A stretch of 64,000 bases of DNA from Microbacterium ginsengiterrae (lineage in GTDB: Bacteria > Actinomycetota > Actinomycetes > Actinomycetales > Microbacteriaceae), in the NCBI RefSeq assembly GCF_014205075.1, contig NZ_JACHMU010000001.1, positions 372,001 through 436,000 on the forward strand, read 5' to 3'. How positions within the stretch are numbered: position 1 is the stretch's first letter; each line of letters opens with the position of its first letter. Shown piece after piece: positions 13,841 through 21,167 of this stretch. The notes under the pieces are model-generated. The model made no database searches. It had not been told where the DNA came from and saw only the letters and a program-made list of their open reading frames with translations. The position numbers and the translations under genes were made by a program.

Positions 13841-14443
13841 GTGTCGTTTCTTCATCCTCCAGCCCCTATACTCTTGACCGGCCGGCTGGTCGAGCTGCGC
13901 CCCCTGGACCGCGCACACCTCGACGGGCTCGTCGAGGCCGTGAGCGAAGGCGACCTCTGGCAGACCGCCTGGTACACGTCGGTCCCCGCACCGGACGGCG
14001 TCGCGGACGAGATCGAGCGTCGCCTCGCCCTGCAGGAAAAGGGCGAGATGGTGCCGTTCACGGCCGTCGATCACGCGGGCCGCATTCTCGGCATGACGTC
14101 CTTCTACGATCTCGACGACACGGTGCCCCGGCTGCACATCGGCTACACATGGAACCGACCGTCCGCCCACGGGACCGGCACCAACGCCGAATCCAAGCTG
14201 CTGCTGATGACGCACGCGTTCGAGACCCTCGGAGTCTTCCGTGTCGGTCTGACGACCCAGTGGGTGAACCTGCAGTCACGCGCCGCGATCGAGCGGCTTG
14301 GCGCGAAGCAGGACGGCGTGATGCGCGCCATGTCGCGCTATCGCAACGGCGCGCTGCGCGACTCCGTCGAGTACTCCGTGATCGAGCCGGAGTGGCCCGC
14401 CGTGAAGGCCACCCTGCAGGCGCGCCTCGCGCGGCACTCCTGA
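13841..14443 (+). CDS. GNAT family N-acetyltransferase (RimJ/RimL type)
   Basis: A 200-residue acetyltransferase starting VSFLHPPAPILLTGRLVELRPLDRAH, the usual opening of RimJ-like GNATs. The core reads RLHIGYTWNRPSAHGTGTNAESKLLLMTHAFETLG with strand IGYTW and the acetyl-CoA loop near HGTGTNAE, followed by LTTQWVNLQSRAAIERLGAKQDGVMR. It may acetylate a protein N-terminus or a small amine. The GTG at 13841 is the first start after the divergent PLDc_N gene, 36 bp away. Confidence 0.86.
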   Translation: MSFLHPPAPILLTGRLVELRPLDRAHLDGLVEAVSEGDLWQTAWYTSVPAPDGVADEIERRLALQEKGEMVPFTAVDHAGRILGMTSFYDLDDTVPRLHIGYTWNRPSAHGTGTNAESKLLLMTHAFETLGVFRVGLTTQWVNLQSRAAIERLGAKQDGVMRAMSRYRNGALRDSVEYSVIEPEWPAVKATLQARLARHS

Positions 14444-14512
14444 CGTGTAGCGTTTCCCGCGCGATCCCGAAAGCCCCTCCGGATGCCGCGGCGCCGCGGT
14501 TATCGTTCCGGG

Positions 14513-15124
14513 ATGGACACGCAACTGACCGCACTCATGATCAACTGCACCCTCAAGCCGTCTCCGGCAGAATCCAGTTCGGATGTGCTGGGTCGTCAGA
14601 TCCTCTCGGCATTGGCCGGTCACGGCGTCGGCGTGGACAGCATCCGCGCCGTCGACCATGACATCCGCCCTGGCGTGGAGACCGACATGGGTGACGGCGA
14701 CGAGTGGCCGGCGCTTCGCGAACGCGTGCTGGACGCTGACATCATCGTCTTCATGACCCCGACATGGCTCGGACAGCACTCCAGTGTCGCCCAGCGCGTC
14801 CTGGAGCGACTGGATGCCGAGCTCAGCGAGACCGACGACGAGGGCCGCCCGATCCTGTTCGACAAGGTCGCCATCGCCGGAGTGGTCGGCAATGAGGATG
14901 GCGCGCACCACATCACCGGCATCCTCTACCAGTCACTGAGCGACGTCGGCTTCACGATTCCTGCGCAGGGCTGCGTGTACTGGAACGGCGAAGCGATGCA
15001 GGGCACCGATTACAAGGACCTGCCACGCACTCCCGATACGGTCGCGCAGACCACGAGCACCGCAGCGGCGAACGCTGTTCACCTCGCGGAGCTGCTCCAC
15101 GAACGGCGGTACCCGTCTTCCTGA
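14513..15124 (+). CDS. Flavodoxin-like NAD(P)H-dependent oxidoreductase
   Basis: A 203-residue protein of the NADPH-dependent FMN reductase/flavodoxin superfamily. NCTLKPSPAESSSDVLGRQIL is the phosphate-loop region, DIIVFMTPTWLGQHSSVAQRVLERLDAEL is the second FMN-contact segment, and VAIAGVVGNEDGAHHITGILYQSLSDVGF the third. It should use FMN to reduce a small acceptor. TATCGT at 14501-14506 is six bases before the ATG, which selects this start over an in-frame upstream one. It converges on the aldo/keto reductase with a 12-bp gap. Confidence 0.84.
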   Translation: MDTQLTALMINCTLKPSPAESSSDVLGRQILSALAGHGVGVDSIRAVDHDIRPGVETDMGDGDEWPALRERVLDADIIVFMTPTWLGQHSSVAQRVLERLDAELSETDDEGRPILFDKVAIAGVVGNEDGAHHITGILYQSLSDVGFTIPAQGCVYWNGEAMQGTDYKDLPRTPDTVAQTTSTAAANAVHLAELLHERRYPSS

Positions 15125-15136
15125 CCGGGAGGCAGG

Positions 15137-16063
15137 TCAGGGAAGCCGGTGCCCGGCGGCGAGGAAGAGCTCGTACCACTCCGGGCGCGTGAGCTCGACG
15201 TCGGCGCCGGCCGCGGCGTCGCGCACGCGCTCGGGAGTCGTCGTTCCGAGGACCACCTGCATCTTCGCCGGATGCCGCGTGATCCACGCCGTCGCGATGG
15301 CGATCGGGGGGACGTCGTACTTCTCCGCCAGGCGGTCGATCACCGCGTTGAGCTCGGGGTAGTCGGGATTGCCGAGGAAGACTCCGTTGAAGAACCCTGC
15401 CTGGAACGGCGACCATGCCTGGACGGTGATGCCGTTGATCCGGCAGTAGTCGACGATCCCGCCGCCGTCGCGCTCGATGCTCTGCTGCTCGCCGGCCATG
15501 TTCATGGTGATCGGCTGCGCGATCATCGGGGCGTGCGTGATCGACAGCTGGAGCTGGTTGGCGACCAGCGGCTGCGTCACCGCGGTGCGGAGGAGATCGA
15601 TCTGGCGCGGGGTGTGGTTGGAGACGCCGAAGGCCCGCACCTTCCCGGCTGCGGCGAGTTCGTCGAACGCTCTGGCGACCTCGTCGGGTTCGACCAGGGC
15701 GTCCGGCCGATGCAGGAGGAGCACGTCGATGTAGTCCGTGCGCAGCGCGCGCAGCGAACCCTCGACCTGGGTGATGATGTGCTCGTACGAGAAGTCGAAC
15801 ATCTTCCCGGGAACGATCCCGCACTTCGTCTGCAGAGTGATCTCGGATCGCTCAGCACCGCTGAGGTTCAGTGCCTGGCCGAAGCGCTCCTCGCAGGCGT
15901 GCATGCGCCCGCCGTAGATGTCCGCGTGATCGAAGAAGTCGATGCCCGCGTCGCGAGCGGTCTGATACAGGTCGCGGATCTGCGCATCATCCTTGTCGAT
16001 GATGCGCATCATTCCGGCGATGACAGCAGGGGCCTCGGCCGAGCCGAACGGTACGGAGCGCAT
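15137..16063 (-). CDS. Aldo/keto reductase (YdhF-like)
   Basis: A 308-residue NADPH-dependent reductase with the AKR tetrad D45, Y50, K80 and H118 (FFDHADIYGG, LQTKCG, LLLHRPD) and the C-terminal cofactor segment VVLGTTTPERVRDAAAGADVELTRPEWYELF. The pattern HACEERFGQAL and the GMMRI beginning are like E. coli YdhF, a predicted oxidoreductase of unknown substrate. It is preceded after 8 bp by a small membrane-protein gene on the same strand and is probably cotranscribed with it. Confidence 0.9.
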   Translation of the reverse strand: MRSVPFGSAEAPAVIAGMMRIIDKDDAQIRDLYQTARDAGIDFFDHADIYGGRMHACEERFGQALNLSGAERSEITLQTKCGIVPGKMFDFSYEHIITQVEGSLRALRTDYIDVLLLHRPDALVEPDEVARAFDELAAAGKVRAFGVSNHTPRQIDLLRTAVTQPLVANQLQLSITHAPMIAQPITMNMAGEQQSIERDGGGIVDYCRINGITVQAWSPFQAGFFNGVFLGNPDYPELNAVIDRLAEKYDVPPIAIATAWITRHPAKMQVVLGTTTPERVRDAAAGADVELTRPEWYELFLAAGHRLP

Positions 16064-16071
16064 GATCGGTC

Positions 16072-16281
16072 TCAGTTGGTCGCGGGGCCGCCATCCCAGT
16101 TGTTCGAGCGACGGGTGGCACCCCCGCGGTCGGCGCGCATGATCCAGGCCATCGAGAGGCAGAAGAGGGCGAGGCCCGCGCAGAAGAGCAGCGCTTCGAA
16201 ACCGACGATGTCGTGCGAGATGCCCATCACCCACATTCCGCCGATGAACAAGACCAAGAAGATGATGAAGCTGAGAATCAC
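16072..16281 (-). CDS. Small two-helix membrane protein of unknown function
   Basis: A 69-residue reading frame with ATG at 16281. Residues 2-20 (ILSFIIFLVLFIGGMWVMG) and 28-48 (FEALLFCAGLALFCLSMAW) are hydrophobic enough to span a membrane, and the C-terminus is short and charged. GGAGGCAG precedes the ATG by about five bases as a plausible ribosome-binding site. No family is recognised. It sits 8 bp upstream of the aldo/keto reductase, which argues for a shared transcript. Confidence 0.7.
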   Translation of the reverse strand: MILSFIIFLVLFIGGMWVMGISHDIVGFEALLFCAGLALFCLSMAWIMRADRGGATRRSNNWDGGPATN

Positions 16282-16344
16282 GGCTGCCTCCTGTTGTGAA
16301 TGCTCTGTCCAGGATAGTCGGACGCCCCGACTGTCCGTGCCGCT

Positions 16345-17454
16345 TCAGCTCCGCAGCGGAACCCGCACGTCGCCGCCCGCTTCCTCCGACAGGCGCTCCC
16401 CCATCTGTACGACGGTCGGGTCGCCGACGAACCCTCCGGCGAACAGCGCCTGGCCCTGCGTGAAGTCCTTCGCCCGGCGGATGGATTCCTCCGGAGCGAA
16501 TCCGAACACGGCCGCGAGCTCTGCGAGGTCCCGCGGCGCGTTGACCCTCATCAGGCCGAGGTTGTCGCACTGCGACAGCACGTTGGGATGGATCTTCGTC
16601 GGCCGTTGCGTGGAGAGGAACAGCCAGAGCCCGAACTTGCGCCCCTCCGCGGCGATCTGGATGAGTTGCGCTGTGAGCGCGCGCTCGACGGCCGTCGCCG
16701 GCTCCGGGGAGCAGAGGTTGTGCGCCTCGTCGATCACGATCAGGATCGGGCGGCGCTCCTCGCGCCTGGCCCAGAGCTGTTCGAGGACGGCCAGGGCGGC
16801 CACGCGCGGTTCGGCGGGGTGGTCGAATCCGCCGAGATCGAGCACCGTCGCGCGAGGACGCTCGGCGATGACATCCACCACGGAGGAGGACCCGCGCGAC
16901 CACAGGTCCCACTCCAGCACCTGCAGGTTCTCCATGCGGTTGGCCAGCCGCGTGCGGACGGGGTCGCCGCTCGCGCGCAGCGCCCTGACCATCGAGGCCG
17001 CGTCGAACTGCGCAGCAGTGGCCGCGCCGTGACCGAACGCCTCCTCCTCCAGGTGCAGGAGGGCGTTGTATTCCTCGGCGTCCGCGATCGGGTCGATCTG
17101 CAGCACGGCGGCCTTGGCGGCGGGAGAGAGATCGACGTAGCGGGTGTGCAGGCCCTCCCCCTCAGAGTCGCCCGAACGGAAGACGCGCATGTCGAGTTCG
17201 CTCCAGCGCGCAGCATCCTCCGGCGCCGCCGTCGCCCGCGGCTCCCGCAATCGCACGAAGTCCGCGTTGGGGTCGAGGATGAGTATCGGCAGTTCCGTCT
17301 CGAGCAGCAACTGCTCCAGCACGACGCCGAGGGCGTAGGTCTTGCCGCTCCCGCTCTGACCGCACCAGAACGTATGCCGATTGAACTTTCGCGCGTCGAG
17401 TCGCGCGGGCGTTCCCGGTGCTTCGAGTACCTCGCCGACGGTCAGAGCTGTCAT
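16345..17454 (-). CDS. HerA/DUF87-like ATPase
   Basis: A 369-residue P-loop ATPase of the FtsK/HerA type. Walker A is GQSGSGKT at 32-39, Walker B is ILIVIDEAHNLCSPEPATA, and FLSTQRPTKIHPNVLSQCDNLGLMRVNAPRDLAELAAVFG is the sensor and arginine-finger region of HerA-like DNA-translocating ATPases. No nuclease partner such as NurA is adjacent, so a translocase role is inferred from the family only. AGGAC precedes the ATG at 17454. A longer in-frame extension to 17562 has no start signal and was not used. Confidence 0.84.
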   Translation of the reverse strand: MTALTVGEVLEAPGTPARLDARKFNRHTFWCGQSGSGKTYALGVVLEQLLLETELPILILDPNADFVRLREPRATAAPEDAARWSELDMRVFRSGDSEGEGLHTRYVDLSPAAKAAVLQIDPIADAEEYNALLHLEEEAFGHGAATAAQFDAASMVRALRASGDPVRTRLANRMENLQVLEWDLWSRGSSSVVDVIAERPRATVLDLGGFDHPAEPRVAALAVLEQLWARREERRPILIVIDEAHNLCSPEPATAVERALTAQLIQIAAEGRKFGLWLFLSTQRPTKIHPNVLSQCDNLGLMRVNAPRDLAELAAVFGFAPEESIRRAKDFTQGQALFAGGFVGDPTVVQMGERLSEEAGGDVRVPLRS

Positions 17455-17578
17455 GGTGTCCTTTCGCTGTGGTTCCACATTGCCCTGTTCCTGCGCTCGG
17501 GCAAAGTCGCGCGGCGCGACACGAAGAGATGCGACACAGGGCAAAGCGACGGACCGCGACACCCGTCATGATGATGGC

Positions 17579-18526
17579 ATGACGATCTTCCCCGCCACGG
17601 TGTCATTCGAGAACTTCGCCCGCATCGAGAGCGAACGCATGTTCGCCGGCATCGCCGCCGCGGCAGGTTCGTCCAACGTGTGGAACCACTTCCGCGTCCC
17701 GACCCCCGTCGATGCGCAGACGGTGATCCGCATGAACCGCGACACTCTGTACAGCGCAGCGATCATCGACGTCTCCGAGGGCGCGACCATCACGCTGCCT
17801 GAGGCAGCGGGTCGATACATCTCGATCATGCTGGTCAACCAGGATCACTTCATCAACCGCGTGCTGCACGACGCCGGGACCTATGAGCTCACGGCCGCAG
17901 ACCTCGGGAGCGATTTCGTGTGCGCGGCCGCGCGCATCCTCGTCGACCCGGAGGATCCGGCGGACGTCGCAGAGGTGAATCGTCTGCAGGACCTGCTCGC
18001 GCTCACCTCGGTCCGCGGACAGCAGTTCGCTCCCGCGCCATACGATCCCGATTCGTTCACCCAGACGCGCGCGGCGCTGTTGGTGCTCGCCAAGGGTCTG
18101 AGCGGACTGGCGCGGTGCTTCGGCCGTCGCGAGGACGTCGATCCCATCCGTCATCTGCTGGGTTCCGCCTCCGCGTGGGGCGGACTGCCCGAGTCGGAGG
18201 CCTCCTACATCAACGTCGAGCCCGGGCTCCCTGTCGGGGAGTACACGCTCTCCGTGGGCGAGGTCCCCGTGGACGGTTTCTGGTCCGTGTCGCTGTACAA
18301 CGCGGAAGGATACTTCGAGCCCAACGATCTCGGCGCGTACAGCGTCAACAGCGTCACCGGCATCCCCGATGAGGACGGCTCGATCAGCATCCGCTTCGGC
18401 GGCGACCCTGCGGCGCCCAACCACCTGCCACTGACGGAGGGGTGGAACTACCTCGTGCGCCTGTACCGCCCACGCCCGGAGGTTCTCGACGGAACGTGGT
18501 CATTCCCCACGATCTCGGGTCGATGA
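17579..18526 (+). CDS. DUF1254/DUF1214 domain-containing protein
   Basis: A 315-residue protein without a signal peptide. The N-terminal part carries NRDTLYSAAIIDVSEGATITLPEAAGRYISIMLVNQDHF, the DUF1254 hallmark, and the C-terminal part carries YINVEPGLPVGEYTLSVGEVPVDGFWSVSLYNAEGYFEPND, the DUF1214 hallmark. Such proteins are common in bacteria; their biochemical role is not established. It is divergent from the HerA-like gene across 124 bp that hold two copies of GGGCAAAG and no clear operator. Confidence 0.85.
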   Translation: MTIFPATVSFENFARIESERMFAGIAAAAGSSNVWNHFRVPTPVDAQTVIRMNRDTLYSAAIIDVSEGATITLPEAAGRYISIMLVNQDHFINRVLHDAGTYELTAADLGSDFVCAAARILVDPEDPADVAEVNRLQDLLALTSVRGQQFAPAPYDPDSFTQTRAALLVLAKGLSGLARCFGRREDVDPIRHLLGSASAWGGLPESEASYINVEPGLPVGEYTLSVGEVPVDGFWSVSLYNAEGYFEPNDLGAYSVNSVTGIPDEDGSISIRFGGDPAAPNHLPLTEGWNYLVRLYRPRPEVLDGTWSFPTISGR

Positions 18527-18583
18527 GGTCTCGCCGTCGCCGACGGGCGGTCGTGCAGGCTCCTGTCGGTCTAATCTGTGGAC

Positions 18584-19087
18584 ATGCCCTCTCGTTTCTC
18601 TCTGACTCGCGCCATGACGACGGAGGAAGGCGTCTACGGTCTGATCCTCGTCTCCGGCCTCATCGCGGCGTCCGGAAGCGCGGGGGCGCCGGCATGGAAG
18701 ACGCTCGTCTTCACGGCGGTGACGGTCCTCGTGTTCTGGATCGCGCACGTGTACGCGGGGGCTGTCGCGATGCACGGTTCGCCGTCCGCCGCAGGAACGC
18801 CGGTGTCGATACGCGAGGCCACGCGCTCTGCTGTGCGGAAGTCCCGCGGCCTGCTCGCCGCGACGCTCGCGCCTGCGGCGGCGCTGATGTTCGGCGCCGT
18901 CGGGCTCATCGGCGATGTCGCTGCGACGTGGACGGCGATGTGGGTGTGCGTGTCCGTTCTCGCGGTGCTGGGATACGTCGCATACCGCCGCAAAGGCGCT
19001 CCGATGTGGGTGCGTCTGATCGGCGCGGTGTCGACCGCCTCGTTCGGTATCGTCATCATCATCGCGAAGGCCATCGTCACGCACTGA
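18584..19087 (+). CDS. Four-helix membrane protein of unknown function
   Basis: A 167-residue protein with about four hydrophobic segments (near 18-33, 39-57, 90-112 and 118-134, plus a C-terminal one ending in IVIIIAKAIVTH). Segments LVSGLIAASGSAG and WIAHVYAG are typical of a small actinobacterial family annotated only as hypothetical. ATG at 18584 is chosen because TAATCT at 18572-18577 lies six bases upstream; a GTG two codons earlier is possible. It is convergent with the tetR gene, 21 bp away. Confidence 0.78.
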   Translation: MPSRFSLTRAMTTEEGVYGLILVSGLIAASGSAGAPAWKTLVFTAVTVLVFWIAHVYAGAVAMHGSPSAAGTPVSIREATRSAVRKSRGLLAATLAPAAALMFGAVGLIGDVAATWTAMWVCVSVLAVLGYVAYRRKGAPMWVRLIGAVSTASFGIVIIIAKAIVTH

Positions 19088-19108
19088 CGGCACGTTCTCA
19101 GACGGACG

Positions 19109-19690
19109 TCACGGACGGATGCTGACGAGCAGACGCTCCAGCGCGGCGTGTGCCTGGCGCCTCGCCGCGGCAGGGTCGGAGTGCTGAGCGATCCAGAGGG
19201 CTGCTTCGTTCATCGCACCGGAGAGCAGCACCGCTGTCGCCTCGAGCCGATCGCTGGCGATGCCGATACTGCGCAGCGCGTCGCGCAGATGTGCGGCCGA
19301 GTTCTCCGCATCCAGACGCCGCCATTCCTCCCACCCGATGACTGATGGCGCATCGGTGAGCAGGATCTGCACCGCCGGGCCGGTCGTGATCGCATCGAGG
19401 AACGCGCGTGACCCCGCCTGCAGTCGTTCCAGGGCATCCTCACCGGCGGCCTCAGCAGCGCGCGTGACAGCCTCAGCGACGTCGAGCTGGAGCTTCGTGG
19501 CAACAGCCAGGAACAGACCCGCCTTGTTGTCGTAGTGATGGTAGACGGCTCCGCGTGTGACGCCGGTCGCCCGCGCCACATCATCCACCGACACGGCGCC
19601 GAAGCCGCGAGAGGCGAACAGGCCGGTCGCCGTCGAGAGAAGCTGCTGGGCGGTGATGGCGGCGGCGGCGGCCGAGGCGCGAGGCATCAT
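19109..19690 (-). CDS. TetR/AcrR family transcriptional regulator
   Basis: A 193-residue repressor. The N-terminal HTH reads LLSTATGLFASRGFGAVSVDDVARATGVTRGAVYHHYDNKAGLFLAV, a canonical TetR DNA-binding domain. The C-terminal helical ligand domain (GPAVQILLTDAPSVIGWEEWRRLDAENSAAHLRDAL) matches a TetR_C group seen beside small enzymes. It is divergent from a VOC-family gene, and the 69-bp spacer holds two 19-bp near-palindromes, so autoregulation and control of the VOC gene are likely. AAAGGAAG precedes the double ATG. Confidence 0.92.
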   Translation of the reverse strand: MMPRASAAAAAITAQQLLSTATGLFASRGFGAVSVDDVARATGVTRGAVYHHYDNKAGLFLAVATKLQLDVAEAVTRAAEAAGEDALERLQAGSRAFLDAITTGPAVQILLTDAPSVIGWEEWRRLDAENSAAHLRDALRSIGIASDRLEATAVLLSGAMNEAALWIAQHSDPAAARRQAHAALERLLVSIRP

Positions 19691-19698
19691 GCTTCCTT

Positions 19699-19746
19699 TA
19701 CGTACACAGTGTATGTATTCTGAGCTTTACATACACATTGTACGTA
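19699..19746. promoter_or_regulatory. Pair of TetR-type operators between tetR and the VOC gene
   Basis: Two 19-bp sites, TACGTACACAGTGTATGTA at 19699-19717 and TACATACACATTGTACGTA at 19728-19746, are each inverted repeats of 9 bp around a central A, with one or two half-site mismatches. Their centres are 29 bp apart, just under three helical turns. They cover the space where both divergent promoters must lie, and AAGGAG for the VOC gene follows directly. Binding by the adjacent TetR protein is inferred. Confidence 0.8.
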
Positions 19747-19759
19747 TAAGGAGAGAGAA

Positions 19760-20167
19760 ATGACCGCCACCGGCTTCTACCCCGTTCTCATGTCCGACGA
19801 CGTTGCTGCCGCATCCTCGTTCTACCGCGAAGCACTCGGATTCGCCGTCGTGTTCGAGTCCGATTGGTACGTGAGCCTGCGCCTCGGCGCGTTCGAGTTG
19901 GCGATCCTCGACCACCGCCACATGACCGTCCCCGAGGGCTATCGGACCACTCCGCGAGGCGTCATCGTCAACCTCGAGGTCGACGATGTGGATGTCGTGC
20001 ACCATCACCTCACCCAGGAGATCGGACTGGACCCACTCCTCAGCATCCGCGACGAGGCGTTCGGCCAGCGCCACTTCATCGTGGCCGCTCCGGACGGCGT
20101 CCTGCTCGATGTCATCCAACCGATCCCGCCGTCAGAGGCGTACGCGGCAGCGTACGCCGAGGCATGA
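19760..20167 (+). CDS. VOC superfamily (glyoxalase/bleomycin-resistance/dioxygenase fold) protein
   Basis: A 135-residue protein with two betaalphabetabetabeta modules. [38 protein letters not shown] is the first module and [56 protein letters not shown] the second, ending in the usual DP(D)G-type hairpin. Family members bind a metal or sequester a drug; the ligand here is unknown. It is preceded by AAGGAGAGAG and by the twin TetR operators, so expression is probably induced by the ligand of that repressor. Confidence 0.87.
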   Translation: MTATGFYPVLMSDDVAAASSFYREALGFAVVFESDWYVSLRLGAFELAILDHRHMTVPEGYRTTPRGVIVNLEVDDVDVVHHHLTQEIGLDPLLSIRDEAFGQRHFIVAAPDGVLLDVIQPIPPSEAYAAAYAEA

Positions 20168-20208
20168 GAACCGACCCGCGGCGTAGGGTGGTGCGACGGA
20201 GGTCGATC

Positions 20209-20409
20209 ATGAAGCGTTCACTCGGGTGGTTTCTTCCCTTCTTCGTCATCACCGTGGCATCAGGCGCCGCTCTGATCCTGTTGACGCCCGGCGCCGTCGA
20301 CTCCGCGGCCTCTTCGCCGGTGTGGGCGATGTCAGCGCTCGGTGCAGTGTTCGCCGCCAGTGCGTTCGTCGCCTGGAAGGTACGCCCGGAACTGACGCCG
20401 GCGGAGTGA
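20209..20409 (+). CDS. Small two-helix membrane protein of unknown function
   Basis: A 66-residue frame, MKRSLGWFLPFFVITVASGAA at the start, with hydrophobic stretches at about 7-24 and 36-54 (MSALGAVFAASAFVAWKV). GGAGG ends six bases before the ATG at 20209, a good ribosome-binding site that picks this start over an ATG overlapping the VOC stop. It lies 41 bp after the VOC gene and may share its transcript. No family recognised. Confidence 0.6.
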   Translation: MKRSLGWFLPFFVITVASGAALILLTPGAVDSAASSPVWAMSALGAVFAASAFVAWKVRPELTPAE

Positions 20410-20548
20410 GCGACCTGCCGACGCACTGATCGCGGCGTCCAGTAGTCGACGACGGGCCGCGGTCTCGCCTGGGACGATCAGCGCCGAGCAGGAGACGGGG
20501 TCACTTGGATCAGCGGTTCGCGGCGGCAGTTACCGCCCCAGGCGAAAA

Positions 20549-20585
20549 GAACTGGCCCCACCGAGAACGTCGGTGGGGCCAGTTC
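20549..20585. terminator. Strong symmetric hairpin, candidate terminator
   Basis: Arms at 20549-20564 and 20570-20585 pair perfectly over 16 bp (GAACTGGCCCCACCGA and its complement) around the loop GAACG. There is no T tract on the plus side; on the minus strand CTTTTCG follows, so it is better placed to stop transcripts leaving the ars operon. Confidence 0.6.
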
Positions 20586-20595
20586 GATCAGTCGC

Positions 20596-20614
20596 ATGAC
20601 GACCGTGGGATCAG
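20596..20614 (+). repeat. 19-bp direct repeat, left copy, flanking the arsenic cassette
   Basis: ATGACGACCGTGGGATCAG occurs here and again at 23078-23096 in the same orientation. The identity is exact and stops at both ends. The copies enclose arsC, the flavoprotein gene and arsR and no other gene, as expected for a target duplication or recombination site, though no integrase lies inside. Confidence 0.7.
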
Positions 20615-20744
20615 CAGCGATGTGCGCCCTTTTGATAAGTGACGCACATCGGTTGCAGTTGGCTCAAGACCCTGCTGGGGTCAATGAACGCCGCTCCATC
20701 GTCGATTCGTCGCAGTAGTTGGCGCGGTGCGGATGCGTCGAGGA

Positions 20745-21149
20745 TCAGACGAGCGTCACCATGAGCTCTTCCACGCGTGCCCTGATGTCGTCTCGGACGC
20801 CGCGAACAACGTCGATGGGTTGCCCGGCGGGGTCGGTGAGTTCCCAGTCCTCGTACCGCTTGCCGGGAAAGATCGGGCAAGCGTCGCCACAACCCATCGT
20901 GATCACGACGTCCGCGACACGTACGGCGTCGGTGGTGAGGATCTGCGGAACTGCGGCAGCGATGTCGATGCCTTCTTCGGCCATGACCTCGACCGCCGTG
21001 GGGTTCACGGACTCCCCAGGCGCGCTGCCTGCCGAGAAGACATCGATGCGGTCGCCCGCCAGGGCCCGCAAGTAGCCGGCGGCGATCTGGGATCGTCCGG
21101 CATTGTGGACACAAACGAACAGAACAGCGGGTTTGGCGGTGTCAGTCAC
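20745..21149 (-). CDS. arsC: Arsenate reductase of the LMW-phosphatase fold (probably mycothiol-linked)
   Basis: A 134-residue protein with the P-loop CVHNAGRS at 13-20, which is the CX5R active site of low-molecular-weight phosphatase-type arsenate reductases, plus the downstream pair C87 and C91 in MGCGDACPIFPGK. It should reduce arsenate to arsenite in the cytosol. In actinobacteria homologues use mycothiol and mycoredoxin or thioredoxin as electron source; which applies is not visible. It starts with GTG, 18 bp after the flavoprotein gene, so the two form one operon divergent from arsR. Confidence 0.92.
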   Translation of the reverse strand: MTDTAKPAVLFVCVHNAGRSQIAAGYLRALAGDRIDVFSAGSAPGESVNPTAVEVMAEEGIDIAAAVPQILTTDAVRVADVVITMGCGDACPIFPGKRYEDWELTDPAGQPIDVVRGVRDDIRARVEELMVTLV

Positions 21150-21167
21150 GGTTCTTCGCGATCGGGA

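Larger units (their letters stand above)
20410..20744. other. Gene-free stretch at the left edge of the arsenic cassette
   Basis: No convincing coding frame is visible in these 335 bp. They hold a strong 16-bp hairpin at 20549-20585 and the left copy of a 19-bp direct repeat at 20596-20614. From about 20615 to the end of arsC the minus strand stays open in a second frame, but its sequence resembles no known protein and it overlaps arsC, so it was not called. Confidence 0.6.

Noticed and set aside
15149..17032. 627-codon plus-strand frame
   Set aside because: Antisense to the aldo/keto reductase and the HerA-like ATPase; no recognisable domain.
20549..20585. tRNA gene or tRNA-type att site
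   Set aside because: A simple 16-bp hairpin without D, T or anticodon arms.
20611..21114. 167-codon minus-strand frame overlapping arsC
   Set aside because: Mostly the wrong frame of arsC; the short extension beyond arsC has no known match.
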